DNA of 64,000 nucleotides from CAZFGK01 sp964518635 (GTDB lineage Bacteria; Zixibacteria; MSB-5A5; GN15; FEB-12). The DNA lies in NCBI GenBank assembly GCA_964518635.1, contig CAZFGK010000012.1, positions 27,705 to 91,704 on the forward strand, in the 5' to 3' direction. The position numbers and the translations under genes were made by a program. Positions 1-8,794 of this stretch are shown here, in pieces (within the stretch, counting starts at the first letter, position 1; every line of letters starts with the position of its first letter). The notes under the pieces are model-generated. The model ran no database searches. It was not told the origin of the DNA and saw only the letters and a program-made list of their open reading frames with translations.

Positions 1-53
1 GTATGCTGCCCGTGACCGGGTTAGCGAATGATTCTGCAGCCGGAGTTTTTTGC

Positions 54-1535
54 ATGTCCGATTCAATTGCTCATTCAGGATCAAGACCTTTGAAAATTTC
101 TGTTGTTGGTACCGGCTATGTTGGGCTGGTGGCTGCGGCCTGTTTCGCAGAGTTCGGTCATACCGTCACCGCTATTGATCGGGATGAACAGAAGATCGAA
201 AAACTCCTCCGCGGAATCATGCCGATCTATGAACCCGGACTCGAAGAGTTGGTCAATGGGCATCACGCCCGAAAAAATCTTTTCTTCTCTACCACCGTCT
301 CAAGTGCAGCACACGCCGATGTGGTCGTTCTCGCGGTCGGCACCCCACCATTGCCGGATGGATCGTCTGACTTGCGCATGCTCTATGGTGCAGCAGAAGA
401 GATCGCACCGTACTTGCAAAAGCATGCTGTCATTGTAATCAAGAGCACGGTACCGGTCGGCACCGCGCGCGGAGTGTATGAACATGTTGCCTCCCGTGTC
501 ACCCATGGTTCACCGATTGCCATTGTCTCTAATCCGGAATTCCTGCGGCAGGGATTTGCTGTCTATGATTTTCTCAATCCTGATCGAGTCGTGATTGGCG
601 GCGCAACCATGACGGCTGAAAAAGTCATGAAGTCACTCTACGCCCCGATCATTGCTCGGCAGATTCCGTACCTGGAAACTAACAATGAGACTGCAGAGAT
701 TATCAAATACGCCGCCAATAGTATGCTCGCAGTGAGAATTTCATTTGTGAATGAGCTCGCGCTGTTGTGTGATCTCACAGGTGCCGATATCGCTCAGGTG
801 ACAAAGGGGATTGGTATGGACCCTCGTATCGGTCCTGCATTCTTGCAGGCAGGCCCCGGATATGGCGGGTCATGCTTACCAAAAGATGTAAAAAGTCTTT
901 CCGCCGCGGCTCGTATGACCGGTATGGAATTTCTGATGGCACAGGCCTGTGATGAAGTCAATCATCGCCAGCATTCATTCGTTGTGGCTCGCCTTCGACA
1001 GATACTTGGTTCGCTGAAAGGTCAACGGATCGCACTCTGGGGGATGGCTTTCAAACCGAAAACTGATGACACTCGCGAATCGCCGGCGATGGCCGTGGCT
1101 GCTGAATTGATCGAAGCTGGGGCGCAGGTGATTGCCCATGATCCACTCGCTTCAGAATTGGCACAGCGTGAGTTGCCGGAATTGACTATCGCAGAGGACC
1201 CGATGGCTGCCTGTGAACAGGCCGCGGCGTTGGTGCTTATGACCGAATGGGATATTTACAAACAGGCCAACTTTCAGAAAGTCTACGCTCGTCTGGCACG
1301 TCCGGTTCTCTTTGATACGCGCAACGCTTTGGATGGCGCAGCTCTTCGTGAGATTGGACTGGAATATTATTGTATCGGAAGAATGGCTGCCTCGGGTGGC
1401 TCAATCGACGAGACAAAAAAAGCAGTGGTGGCACTTATCGCCGAACATCACGCTCGTCAGGAGAAAGAAAATCTCCCCACGCCGAGCACAGAAAAAACGA
1501 CAAAGGGGACAGTCAGATCAACCCGCGTTTCATAG
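54..1535 (+). CDS. ugd: UDP-glucose/GDP-mannose 6-dehydrogenase family protein
   Basis: Oxidises a nucleotide sugar (UDP-glucose or similar) to the uronic acid with two NAD+, supplying precursors for surface polysaccharide. The N-terminus has the NAD-binding GTGYVGL glycine motif. The catalytic cysteine lies in GGSCLPKD (about residue 274 from the Met at 54), and the C-terminal UDP-binding part carries WGMAFKPKTDDTRESP, all family hallmarks. Length (493 aa from this start) is slightly above the usual 430-450 because of a charged 35-residue tail. The frame stays open to position 3, so a longer start is possible, but the Met at 54 leaves a short natural lead before the Rossmann fold. It is convergent with the next gene. 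The exact sugar substrate cannot be told from sequence. Confidence 0.93.
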   Translation: MSDSIAHSGSRPLKISVVGTGYVGLVAAACFAEFGHTVTAIDRDEQKIEKLLRGIMPIYEPGLEELVNGHHARKNLFFSTTVSSAAHADVVVLAVGTPPLPDGSSDLRMLYGAAEEIAPYLQKHAVIVIKSTVPVGTARGVYEHVASRVTHGSPIAIVSNPEFLRQGFAVYDFLNPDRVVIGGATMTAEKVMKSLYAPIIARQIPYLETNNETAEIIKYAANSMLAVRISFVNELALLCDLTGADIAQVTKGIGMDPRIGPAFLQAGPGYGGSCLPKDVKSLSAAARMTGMEFLMAQACDEVNHRQHSFVVARLRQILGSLKGQRIALWGMAFKPKTDDTRESPAMAVAAELIEAGAQVIAHDPLASELAQRELPELTIAEDPMAACEQAAALVLMTEWDIYKQANFQKVYARLARPVLFDTRNALDGAALREIGLEYYCIGRMAASGGSIDETKKAVVALIAEHHARQEKENLPTPSTEKTTKGTVRSTRVS

Positions 1536-1550
1536 CGCCTCGCTCGTGAA

Positions 1551-2813
1551 CTAAGAAGTCTCCTCATCGGCGACTTCGTCCGCTTTTCTCCTGTTTCTTG
1601 TTGGTCGTACTACCACTCGTTCTTCGTTTATCAGGTAAGGAGTGAGGAGGTCATACTGCTCGCGAGAAATCCTCCCTCTGGCGACCATCTCCTTTGCAAA
1701 TGCTTTCAGATCAACTATCAGGTAGTCGTCGAATCCCCAGGAACGAATGAGTGCCTGTGCGTCGGCATTGGCTATTTCATCTTTCGTCTTTGTCACAATC
1801 GAAATTTCAGGTGTTCGGGTGATTCCGACTCGCCCGATAGGAGTCGGTACACTCGTCTGCCCCAACTCCTTCGCGACTTTCTGAAAGACCTCTCTGATTG
1901 CATCGTACTGGTAGGTCGCGTCCGTTTTCTTTTCCTGCAGATCAAACAATTCCAGAGCCAGCCGCTGAAGACTCTCCATGGATGAAATCTCTTCTCGTGT
2001 CGCATCGCCGGCCTCACCGGCGATAACCTGTCGATATTTTTTTACCGGGCAGAGCTTCTCGTACGAGCACCAGCGACAGTGCCCTCCTTCACGTTCGGGG
2101 AAATTCGTATCACGAACGGCGAGACGAATGTGGCGAACCTCCTCACGAATCTCTTCAGCGAGAATATCCAGCTGTTCTGATTCGAAGCGATAGGGGACCC
2201 GTTCGCCGAGGGTGAGAAAATGCTGCACCACTTCAATCGGCTCCAGATCGGGCCATTTCGACATCACCGCGAGCTGGTAGATTCCCATCTGTCGTCGAAA
2301 CCGATTCCCATCTGCTGGGGCGAGACTGGTGCCGGTCTTGAAATCTGCAATTTCGATCACTCCATCCGGTCGTCGCCAGAGACGATCTATTTTCGCACTG
2401 AATTGAATCGGCGACTGGCTCCCCATCTGCGGCAGCGAGAAGGTCATGTTCTCTTCAACAATCAGCGACTTACCGAATGCCTGCTTGGCAAATTCATCAT
2501 AGTATTTTTCAACAGCACTGCGTCCCATGTGGCGGAAATCATCGATGGTCTGATGCTCGGCGTCGACCACCACCGACTTTGCCCCTTCGGTCTCCCACTG
2601 GGCATCATAGTCAGCAAGGAGTGCGTCCTTTAAGGGAAGACGCTCGAAATTCGCGGCTTTGTGTAATTCTTCCAGCACACGATGAACAACGCTGCCGAGA
2701 TAGATTCGCGCACTCGTTCGCTCAGCTACTGCTGGTTTTTCGATATACCTGAACTGATACTGCTTTGGGCAGCGACTGTAGGTCTCTAACTGACTGAAAC
2801 TATAGCGTGACAT
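1551..2813 (-). CDS. RecB/AddB-like PD-(D/E)XK nuclease with probable Fe-S cluster
   Basis: A 420-aa stand-alone nuclease domain of the PDDEXK_1 (RecB/AddB C-terminal, Cas4-like) superfamily. It begins with SFSQLETYSRCPKQYQFRY, the usual entry of this family, followed by GSVVHRVLEE, the active-site stretch VIEIADFKTG (D and K of the motif) and CRWCSYEKLCP. The first cysteine (in RCPKQ) and the three later ones (C-x2-C-x5-C) match the four-cysteine iron-sulphur cluster that staples AddB- and Cas4-type nucleases. There is no helicase domain here and no helicase next door, so it may act with a helicase elsewhere in DNA repair. The C-terminal 130 residues are charged and not recognised. It lies downstream of, and is possibly co-transcribed with, the glycosyltransferase-like gene. 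Confidence 0.82.
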   Translation of the reverse strand: MSRYSFSQLETYSRCPKQYQFRYIEKPAVAERTSARIYLGSVVHRVLEELHKAANFERLPLKDALLADYDAQWETEGAKSVVVDAEHQTIDDFRHMGRSAVEKYYDEFAKQAFGKSLIVEENMTFSLPQMGSQSPIQFSAKIDRLWRRPDGVIEIADFKTGTSLAPADGNRFRRQMGIYQLAVMSKWPDLEPIEVVQHFLTLGERVPYRFESEQLDILAEEIREEVRHIRLAVRDTNFPEREGGHCRWCSYEKLCPVKKYRQVIAGEAGDATREEISSMESLQRLALELFDLQEKKTDATYQYDAIREVFQKVAKELGQTSVPTPIGRVGITRTPEISIVTKTKDEIANADAQALIRSWGFDDYLIVDLKAFAKEMVARGRISREQYDLLTPYLINEERVVVRPTRNRRKADEVADEETS

Positions 2814-2902
2814 GAACTGAAGATAAGAAATGAACCCGCAGGGGGGATATCACTTTTCGTTGGAGGAGAATGAGGGTAGAACGGTAAGAAACTGGACTGC
2901 GG

Positions 2903-3973
2903 CTAGCCGCGTTTTGAGAAAATAGAATGGATAGCATCCGCCCAGCTTTGGAGAAGATTGCCGGGAGTCTGCTTTGCTCTGAGCTGCTCAGCCGCCGTTC
3001 GAAGAGAGGCGACAAGGGTCTGGTCTTCAACCAGCCGACAGAGGGCATTGGAGCTCTGTTCGATATCCAGAGGGCGTACGGTCAGCGCGCTACCTGAGCC
3101 AGAAACCAAGCCCGGAAGCTCGACCTGGGGGACAATCGGGATAAGTCCTGAATCGATAGCCCGCTGTATGAATTCAAGAGAATAGGAGGTCTGAGCCACG
3201 ATCAAGGCGACATCATAGTTGGAAAGCTCTGTTTCAAACACTTGTCCCTCGCGATGAATGATCACCTCGGCACGAGGGTATTTCTGACGAGTCCGTGACT
3301 CTATGGCTCGGAGTATTCTTCGTTCTTCTTCAGATGTTGCAAGCGCAAGTACCCGCGGCTGTATTTGACGAAGTGTATGAGATTGAGACTTCAGTTTCGA
3401 AAATGTATTGGGAGAAGCAACGATATGTGCAGAGTCGCCGTGTATCTCGATTTGATTCAATTGCATCCGGTCACTGACCAGCAACCCTTCCGACAACGAA
3501 ATCAGATTTCGAAGCAGAAATTTCTGCCATGAGGTCTGATAGACCGGTAGGACTTCCGGAGCATAGATGAGGACTTTGCGGCCGGTAAGACGAGCGAGAA
3601 AACTGACCAGGAGTGACCCGACCAGAATCGAAGTCGGGATCTGCGTTGCTCGAAGTGACAGGAGTAACAATTTTGGAGTGCCAAAGAAGCCGTCACTGAG
3701 ACGGCGAAAAGACTGCGGCTTGAACGGAGAGAACAGGGTTGCAAAAGAGATTTCACAAACGGTTTCGGATCCGAGCTGGCGGACGAGAATTTCAACAGGT
3801 GATGGTGACGGGCTGTATGCTTCTGACTGAGAGGTCAGGACAAGAACGTGTTTTCCCAGGAGAGCAGAACCAGCCAGAGGGATAATAGGGGGGGGCTGCC
3901 CATGCATTTTAGGTGCTCTCCCGATATTCCCTTGTTCTGAATCTGGCTGTAGTCGGTCTCTTTCCCTGTTCAT
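2903..3973 (-). CDS. glycosyltransferase-like protein (GT-B fold suspected)
   Basis: A 356-aa protein with alternating beta/alpha pattern reminiscent of GT4-type glycosyltransferases: an N-terminal half with a hydrophobic stretch (SILVGSLLVSFLARLTGRKVLIYAPEV has the look of the donor-domain interface), a linker, and a C-terminal Rossmann-like half in which a EFIQRAIDSGLIPIVP segment resembles the nucleotide-sugar-binding E-x-G region. The canonical E-x7-E is not clear, so the family assignment is weak. There is no signal peptide. A later Met (about 3907) is an alternative start, because the first 22 residues are polar and low-complexity. The nearby sugar dehydrogenase gives modest support for a role in surface glycan assembly, but I do not recognise a specific family. 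Confidence 0.5.
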   Translation of the reverse strand: MNRERDRLQPDSEQGNIGRAPKMHGQPPPIIPLAGSALLGKHVLVLTSQSEAYSPSPSPVEILVRQLGSETVCEISFATLFSPFKPQSFRRLSDGFFGTPKLLLLSLRATQIPTSILVGSLLVSFLARLTGRKVLIYAPEVLPVYQTSWQKFLLRNLISLSEGLLVSDRMQLNQIEIHGDSAHIVASPNTFSKLKSQSHTLRQIQPRVLALATSEEERRILRAIESRTRQKYPRAEVIIHREGQVFETELSNYDVALIVAQTSYSLEFIQRAIDSGLIPIVPQVELPGLVSGSGSALTVRPLDIEQSSNALCRLVEDQTLVASLRTAAEQLRAKQTPGNLLQSWADAIHSIFSKRG

Positions 3974-4046
3974 CTCTGTTTATACAGCCGGATGAAGAAT
4001 TGTTTCAAGTGGAAAACCTTCCCAAGATGCGTCCGATCGAAACATA

Positions 4047-4078
4047 AAATGGCGCCGAGGAAAACCTCGACGCCATTT
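4047..4078 (-). terminator. rho-independent terminator of the OmpA-like gene
   Basis: Forward strand shows AATGGCG-C-CGAGG, loop AAAA, CCTCG-A-CGCCATT: a 9-12 bp stem with one internal mismatch. On the minus strand it is followed by TTTTATGTTT. It lies 32 bases past the stop of the OmpA-family gene and is correctly oriented for it. Confidence 0.75.
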
Positions 4079-4109
4079 CTTAATGACAAATTCTGTCAGT
4101 AATTTGAAA

Positions 4110-4778
4110 TCAATTGCCCATTTGTTTCTTCGCGGCATTCTTCAGCTTGTCGTTTGCGTAAATCGCAATCTCGACCCGTCGATTCTGCTGTTTCCCGTCC
4201 GCTGTTGCGTTGTCCGCAATCGGCTGAGACTCCCCGTAGGCACGGATGATGAAACGATTGGACATGACCGAGGCAGCTTCCATCGTGTTGGCGACTGACT
4301 GAGAACGACGATTGGAAAGATCCATGTTATGCTCGGTCGTTCCATCAGAATCGGTATGCCCTTCGATCAGCACTTCGGTGTCCGGGTATTTATTCAGCAC
4401 CGCCGAGAGATTCTGCAGATTTGTCACCGCTTCTGGGCGCATCGAGGAGGAATTCACGTCAAAGAGAATTCCGGAATTGAAGGTGATCTTGATCCCTTCG
4501 CCGACGCGTTCGACTTTGGCTCCTTCGAGATCTCTCTGGAGTTCAGCGGCCTGCTTGTCCATCTGGTTGCCGATATAGGCACCAGCAGCACCGCCAACGA
4601 CTGCGCCAAGGATCGCGCCAAGGGCGGTGTTTCCAGCGGCATCCCCGATGACCGCTCCGGCTGCTGCGCCAGCACCGGCACCGATGAGGGCGCCACGATC
4701 ACGATTTTTCCAGTTACTGCAGCCGATGGAGGTTACCAGCATGGCGACCACCAATAGACCGGTGAGAATGTTTTTCAT
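4110..4778 (-). CDS. OmpA-family lipoprotein with glycine-zipper domain
   Basis: Outer-membrane lipoprotein expected to tether the outer membrane to peptidoglycan. The start at 4778 is preceded by AAAGGAGT at good spacing and gives the lipoprotein signal MKNILTGLLVVAMLVTSIGC. A glycine-zipper block (GALIGAGAGAAAGAVIG then GAILGAVVGGAAGAYIG, the YMGG/Gly-zipper type) follows, then a C-terminal OmpA domain with the peptidoglycan-binding signature GHTDSDGTTEHNMDLSNRR. This architecture matches the YiaD/OmpA-like 'glycine zipper' lipoproteins of about 220 aa. An in-frame extension to 4838 would place a charged stretch before the signal peptide and is rejected. It is monocistronic, with its own terminator. 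Confidence 0.9.
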   Translation of the reverse strand: MKNILTGLLVVAMLVTSIGCSNWKNRDRGALIGAGAGAAAGAVIGDAAGNTALGAILGAVVGGAAGAYIGNQMDKQAAELQRDLEGAKVERVGEGIKITFNSGILFDVNSSSMRPEAVTNLQNLSAVLNKYPDTEVLIEGHTDSDGTTEHNMDLSNRRSQSVANTMEAASVMSNRFIIRAYGESQPIADNATADGKQQNRRVEIAIYANDKLKNAAKKQMGN

Positions 4779-5011
4779 GAGATCTACTCCTTTATCTCTT
4801 TGTACTTTCCTGAGGATTTTCGAACAGGTAATGAACATGATTCGGTGACAGACTTCAACTAATTGTCGGCATCAAAAGGGATCCCCTTGAATGAAAGAAA
4901 ATTCGGAACCGGCGATTTCTCCGAGAGTCATCATTGACCCAACTTGTATTCAGGTCTATGCTCTGAAGGGAAAACTCGTATCAGCGAACAACTTAGAAGG
5001 ATCATGACCTC

Positions 5012-5377
5012 ATGCCCTATCTGTTTAGTAAATGCATCTGTCTGGAATCCCCCGACCAACCGAACATGGTTTCTTTCTACCGGGATGTGATGGGATTGCA
5101 GGTCGCTCATGAACATCCCGATTCGGCCGAGATTGCAGCCGGCCCGGTCCGACTCTTTCTTGATAAACGTCCGAATCTCAATGTCATATTCGAATTCCTC
5201 GTTCCTGATTTGGAGAGCGCAAAGGAAGAACTCCTTGCCAGTGGCTGCGAAGTAGTCAGATGGGAAGGAAAGGGGGGATGCTGTTATCTTCGTGATCCGT
5301 TCGGGCTGATCTTCAATCTCTACGAAGAACCACGTGCCTTTGGCGTGCCTGTGCAGACTGACGAAACGACAAACTGA
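5012..5377 (+). CDS. VOC-family (glyoxalase/bleomycin-resistance-like) protein
   Basis: A 121-aa single vicinal-oxygen-chelate domain with the beta-alpha-beta-beta-beta pattern. It begins with a substrate/metal-side strand around residue 8, then FYRDVMGLQV, and ends with YLRDPFGLIFNLYE, the typical closing 'D-P-x-G' strand whose Glu often binds metal. The usual first metal His/Glu is not obvious, so metal binding and reaction are uncertain. A GAAGG-like Shine-Dalgarno lies about 11 bases ahead of the ATG. It is followed 25 bases later by the DUF6614 gene, so the two are probably co-transcribed. Substrate unknown. Confidence 0.8.
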   Translation: MPYLFSKCICLESPDQPNMVSFYRDVMGLQVAHEHPDSAEIAAGPVRLFLDKRPNLNVIFEFLVPDLESAKEELLASGCEVVRWEGKGGCCYLRDPFGLIFNLYEEPRAFGVPVQTDETTN

Positions 5378-5402
5378 TCATCATACTTGAAAGGAATAGA
5401 AA

Positions 5403-5744
5403 ATGGACTACTACGAAATCTGGTGTGATATCAAAGAGACTCGTAAGGATCTTGAATTCTGCGATCATCTGCACGCATATCTTGGTGCATTAAGAAGCGA
5501 AGGGTTACTTGAAGATTACAAAATTCGTCGCCGCAAACTCGGCTTCGGGCCTGCCGAACTGGGGGAATTTAATATCTCCATCCATACGAAGAATCTGGCG
5601 CAGTTAGATGATTGCTTTCAGCGAGTCGCCGCATGGGAACCGGCGATGACGCGATTACATGCCGCAGTATTCAGTATGGTCACGAATGCACGGTTTGGTC
5701 TGCTGCGAGATTTTCCCGATCCGGTGCGGATGACATCTCGTTGA
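5403..5744 (+). CDS. DUF6614-like small conserved protein
   Basis: A 113-aa soluble protein that matches my recollection of the DUF6614 family: an opening 'YxxWCDIK' strand, then RRRKLGFG, then NLAQLDDCFQRV, and the closing FGLLRDFPDPVRM. No function is known for the family, and no catalytic motif or membrane segment is visible. It has a strong ribosome-binding site (AAAGGAATAGAAA before the ATG) and follows the VOC gene closely, suggesting a two-gene transcript. It ends about 100 bases before a convergent gene with its own terminator. Confidence 0.7.
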   Translation: MDYYEIWCDIKETRKDLEFCDHLHAYLGALRSEGLLEDYKIRRRKLGFGPAELGEFNISIHTKNLAQLDDCFQRVAAWEPAMTRLHAAVFSMVTNARFGLLRDFPDPVRMTSR

Positions 5745-5780
5745 ACATGACGAATACCCCTGAAGAGCAAATCCAATTCT

Positions 5781-5823
5781 CAAAAAAAAAAAGAAACGGG
5801 AAACCCTTTTCAGGATTCCCCGT
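5781..5823 (-). terminator. rho-independent terminator between convergent genes
   Basis: Read on the minus strand, ACGGGGAA pairs with TTTCCCGT (one mismatch) and is followed by C-T11. The long T-run places it as terminator of the minus-strand CxxCH protein that ends at 5852. Confidence 0.65.
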
Positions 5824-5851
5824 CAATTGTTATCGAGTGGCGAGATTCAGA

Positions 5852-6634
5852 TCAAATACAGGCGTCCAGCGGAGCAAAGCTGATAAACAGATGATCAACC
5901 AGTTTGGTCAAATCACCAATATCAACACCACCGACCAGATCAACATTTCCTTCTGCCTCGCAGCAAAGAGGAGTGAATGAGATGAATAGATGATCAACCA
6001 ACACGGTCAGATCACCGATATCGACCCCTTCACCAGCATCACAGTCAACGTTGCCTACTATCCCCACACAGCACGGTCCCGGAGGGGTTGGTGGAATTGT
6101 CTTGTTTGTCGTGTAGATGAAATCACCGGTATTGAACAGGTTCCCGTCTGCTGCATTCCCTGCGACATAAAATGTCACCGGACCAGAATCGGTCACCGGC
6201 GCAACCCATCGAAATCCCCAGCCCGGAGATTCATTGAGGGTCCCCTCAAATGTCCCTGCTGTGACATGCTTGAGATACTGACGACCGGAGATTGAAGTCG
6301 TCAGCTGCGTGAAGACTGATGTATCAAGAATCTTCCCGATTCGAACATTCGAGCTGCTGAGGGCAGTGATTTCGAATCCCCATCGCTCCTGCCCTGTGCG
6401 GCTCAGGTCGATTTCAACGGCGATAGTATCTCCAAGATCGTACGTCGCAACTGACGTTGTGAGTGCAATCGTCCCGCCTGCCATGTTGAGGGGATTGGTA
6501 AAGTGGCAATCAGTACAGACCCCTTCGCCGGGTCCGCCGGTCACACCGTCCGGCGGACCGCTTGAAAATCCAATGACTAGCGAGCTGCTTGTCATGATGA
6601 CAAGTCCGATAGAAATGAGCTGTTTGATCCGCAT
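5852..6634 (-). CDS. secreted choice-of-anchor V-type protein with one CxxCH site and dockerin-like tail
   Basis: Exported 260-aa protein. A signal peptide (residues 1-24) runs straight into FSSGPPDGVTGGPGEGVCTDCH, the start of the 'choice-of-anchor V' / reeler-like domain, whose single C-T-D-C-H could bind one c-type haem. The beta-sandwich extends to about residue 185 (SPGWGFRWVAP, GPVTFYVAGNAADG). After a proline-rich linker come two dockerin-like repeats (VDIGDLTVLVDHLFISF and VDIGDLTKLVDHLFISF) separated by a CC pair, a probable surface-attachment or calcium-binding tail. AGGAG precedes the ATG. It is a paralogue of the gene at 6866-7642. The electron-transfer role of the haem site is only a possibility. 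Confidence 0.82.
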   Translation of the reverse strand: MRIKQLISIGLVIMTSSSLVIGFSSGPPDGVTGGPGEGVCTDCHFTNPLNMAGGTIALTTSVATYDLGDTIAVEIDLSRTGQERWGFEITALSSSNVRIGKILDTSVFTQLTTSISGRQYLKHVTAGTFEGTLNESPGWGFRWVAPVTDSGPVTFYVAGNAADGNLFNTGDFIYTTNKTIPPTPPGPCCVGIVGNVDCDAGEGVDIGDLTVLVDHLFISFTPLCCEAEGNVDLVGGVDIGDLTKLVDHLFISFAPLDACI

Positions 6635-6865
6635 GTGCTACTCCTGCGCGTTTTGACCAATGTGAATTGTTTGGAACTACTATCAGTCCGTAGACTGTCT
6701 CTGATGCTTAGAGTCTGCTTCGTGTGAAATCGTGCACATAAATCGAGAAAATTCTCAACCATCGCATATCTCTATCAGTTACCCTCACACCGCACATGAG
6801 GTCCTAGAAACCCGGAAATACTATCGGTCTTCAGAAGCAGGTCTTTTTGCCTTTCACTCTTTCTT

Positions 6866-7642
6866 TCAGGAGCACGCTGGAAGTGGCTGAAATGAGATGA
6901 AAAGGTGATCAACCAGTCTGGTCAGATCTCCGATATCGACACCCGGCAGACCATCAACATTAGCTTCTTCGCCGCAACAGAGTGGGGCAAATGAGATAAA
7001 GAGGTTGTCAACCAGCCGAGTCAGGTCGGCAATGTCAACCGATTCTGCGTTATCACAGTCAACATTTCCGACTATGCCGAGGCAGCAAGGTGCCTGAGGG
7101 ATGGTGAAGTTTGTGGTGTAAATGTAATCGCCCGAATTATCGCCGTTAGCATTGCCCGCATTTCCTGCAGCGTAAAAGGTCACCGGTCCCTGAGCCGAAA
7201 TCGGAGCGACCCAGAGGAATCCCCAGCCGGGTGAAGAATCTTGCGTACCTGCGAAACTGCCCAGAGTAGTATGCGCTGCATACTGGCGACCATTTTGGGA
7301 TGCGAAATAGAGTTGCGTCCGATCTGATGTATCAAGGATGGTACCGATTCGGGCATTTGTATCACTGATGGCGGTCGCTTCAAAACCCCAGATGAGCCCA
7401 CCGGGACGTTTAAGATCGATTCGTATCGCGATGGTATCGCCACGAAAATACTGAGATGCGGAAGCACTGATGGTCAGTAATCCACCGCCAGAGTTCACTG
7501 GATTCCCGGAGTGACAAACCGTGCAAAGCGACTCGCCGGGGGCCCCAGTCAACGGGTAAGGCGGACCAAAGCTGAAGCCAATCGCCAGACTGCTGCTGAT
7601 GAGGATGACAAGCAAGATCGTCGTAATTTGCTTGAGGTACAC
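6866..7642 (-). CDS. secreted choice-of-anchor V-type protein, paralogue, GTG start
   Basis: A 258-aa paralogue of the 5852-6634 protein with the same order of parts: signal peptide, FSFGPPYPLTGAPGESLCTVCH (one CxxCH), a beta-sandwich with SPGWGFLWVAP and GPVTFYAAGNAGNANG, and two dockerin-like repeats (VDIADLTRLVDNLFISF, VDIGDLTRLVDHLFISF). It starts at GTG, with AAAGGAG seven bases upstream. The 231 bases between the paralogues hold no gene and no clear terminator, so read-through into the second copy is possible. Divergence of the two sequences (roughly half identical by eye) indicates an old tandem duplication rather than an assembly repeat. Function unknown, probably cell-surface. Confidence 0.8.
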   Translation of the reverse strand: MYLKQITTILLVILISSSLAIGFSFGPPYPLTGAPGESLCTVCHSGNPVNSGGGLLTISASASQYFRGDTIAIRIDLKRPGGLIWGFEATAISDTNARIGTILDTSDRTQLYFASQNGRQYAAHTTLGSFAGTQDSSPGWGFLWVAPISAQGPVTFYAAGNAGNANGDNSGDYIYTTNFTIPQAPCCLGIVGNVDCDNAESVDIADLTRLVDNLFISFAPLCCGEEANVDGLPGVDIGDLTRLVDHLFISFQPLPACS

Positions 7643-7780
7643 GGAGAACTCCTTTTGGGATTACAGAATCCTACATTCGTCCGATTGAAAATGAATATAC
7701 AGCTTTTCGTCCATGAGGACAACCCGCATTGGGGATGTTAAAACTGTACCCGACATCGTCCATTTCGTATACGTGAGGAC

Positions 7781-8764
7781 ATGAATTTGCGAACCAACTA
7801 TGTATACCCTTATCCTCAAGACAGAAGACAACTTAGCCCTGCAATTGAGCACTGCATTCTCTTTGCAATGCTGCTGCTCATCGCATTCGCTCTGACCACC
7901 TGTAGTCCTGTCACATCTTATGGACCTCAGAACGGGAATCGGATCGTATCACAGAGTGTTGCCGATCCGGACTTTCGTTTCAATGAAAGCAGTTCCATCG
8001 GATTTATTCCGATCTATTTTCAGGACTGGTATCGTCGCCCCTCTCCGATGATTTCCGAACAACAACGGGAAGCACTCTTTCCGAATGAAGTGATGAACTT
8101 CCGTGAAGAACCGATCTTTTGGTCGCCGGGAGATAAGTCGCGAGGATTCTCTGAGCTGCAGGAGAAGCAGATGTACGGCTATTTCAAACAGGCGATGATG
8201 CCGCGAGGATATTCGGTCGCCTACTTACCACTGGAACGCCCCTCGCTGCACGGTGGTGGAACAAGCAGCGCACTGAACAAAGCTGGGATGTCAAACGAGC
8301 CGGTATCTCTTGAGAACCTCGATATCGATCTGCGCTATCTTCCTGATTCGGTTGGAAATCCGTCCGACAATCGTTGGCAGATGTTCACCATTCCGCTCAC
8401 GCCGGATAAGGTCGCGGCAGACAGCGTGGTGGTCCGTTATCGCGCTGGGCAGCTCCCTGACCTGATCATGCAGGCATGGTTTTTTCAACAGGGTGCGGAC
8501 TTCGTACGACCAGAAGCGAATGCTACCTCCGGTGCCAATCTGGTCACCCGCCCACGACCACGACCAGATGTCTATGCACAGGGGGTCTGGCTTCAGGTCT
8601 GGGCGCAACCGCCACACTATCGTGTCAATGTCTGGTCAGGAGCGATTCTGAGATCAAGTACCAAACCGGATATTCATCTGCAGGCAAAAGGGATGATCGC
8701 GCAACTTCTGGCGCGTGAAGATTTCCCGCTGGGACGCAATGCTCAGCCGATTTCGAAGAAATAA
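7781..8764 (+). CDS. uncharacterised probable lipoprotein
   Basis: I do not recognise the family. The 327-aa product starts with a long positively charged n-region (PQDRRQ), then a hydrophobic stretch at residues 26-38 ending in LTTCSPV, a plausible though imperfect lipobox (Thr at -1 is unusual). The mature part is soluble, rich in aromatic and proline residues, with a middle section 'RYLPDSVGNPSDNRWQMF' and a C-terminal section on 'VWLQVWAQPPHYRVNVWSG' that looks like beta strands. GAGG lies just before the ATG. It is divergent from the CxxCH paralogue and convergent with the DUF192 gene, so it forms its own transcription unit. Confidence 0.65.
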   Translation: MNLRTNYVYPYPQDRRQLSPAIEHCILFAMLLLIAFALTTCSPVTSYGPQNGNRIVSQSVADPDFRFNESSSIGFIPIYFQDWYRRPSPMISEQQREALFPNEVMNFREEPIFWSPGDKSRGFSELQEKQMYGYFKQAMMPRGYSVAYLPLERPSLHGGGTSSALNKAGMSNEPVSLENLDIDLRYLPDSVGNPSDNRWQMFTIPLTPDKVAADSVVVRYRAGQLPDLIMQAWFFQQGADFVRPEANATSGANLVTRPRPRPDVYAQGVWLQVWAQPPHYRVNVWSGAILRSSTKPDIHLQAKGMIAQLLAREDFPLGRNAQPISKK

Positions 8765-8794
8765 CTCCTGAACTTTTCCAACATGACTGCGGGG

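Noticed and set aside
2220..2633. 137-aa plus-strand frame
   Set aside because: Antisense of the RecB-like nuclease with no domain of its own.
4329..4757. 142-aa plus-strand frame
   Set aside because: Antisense of the OmpA lipoprotein gene, whose signal peptide, domains and ribosome site are clear.
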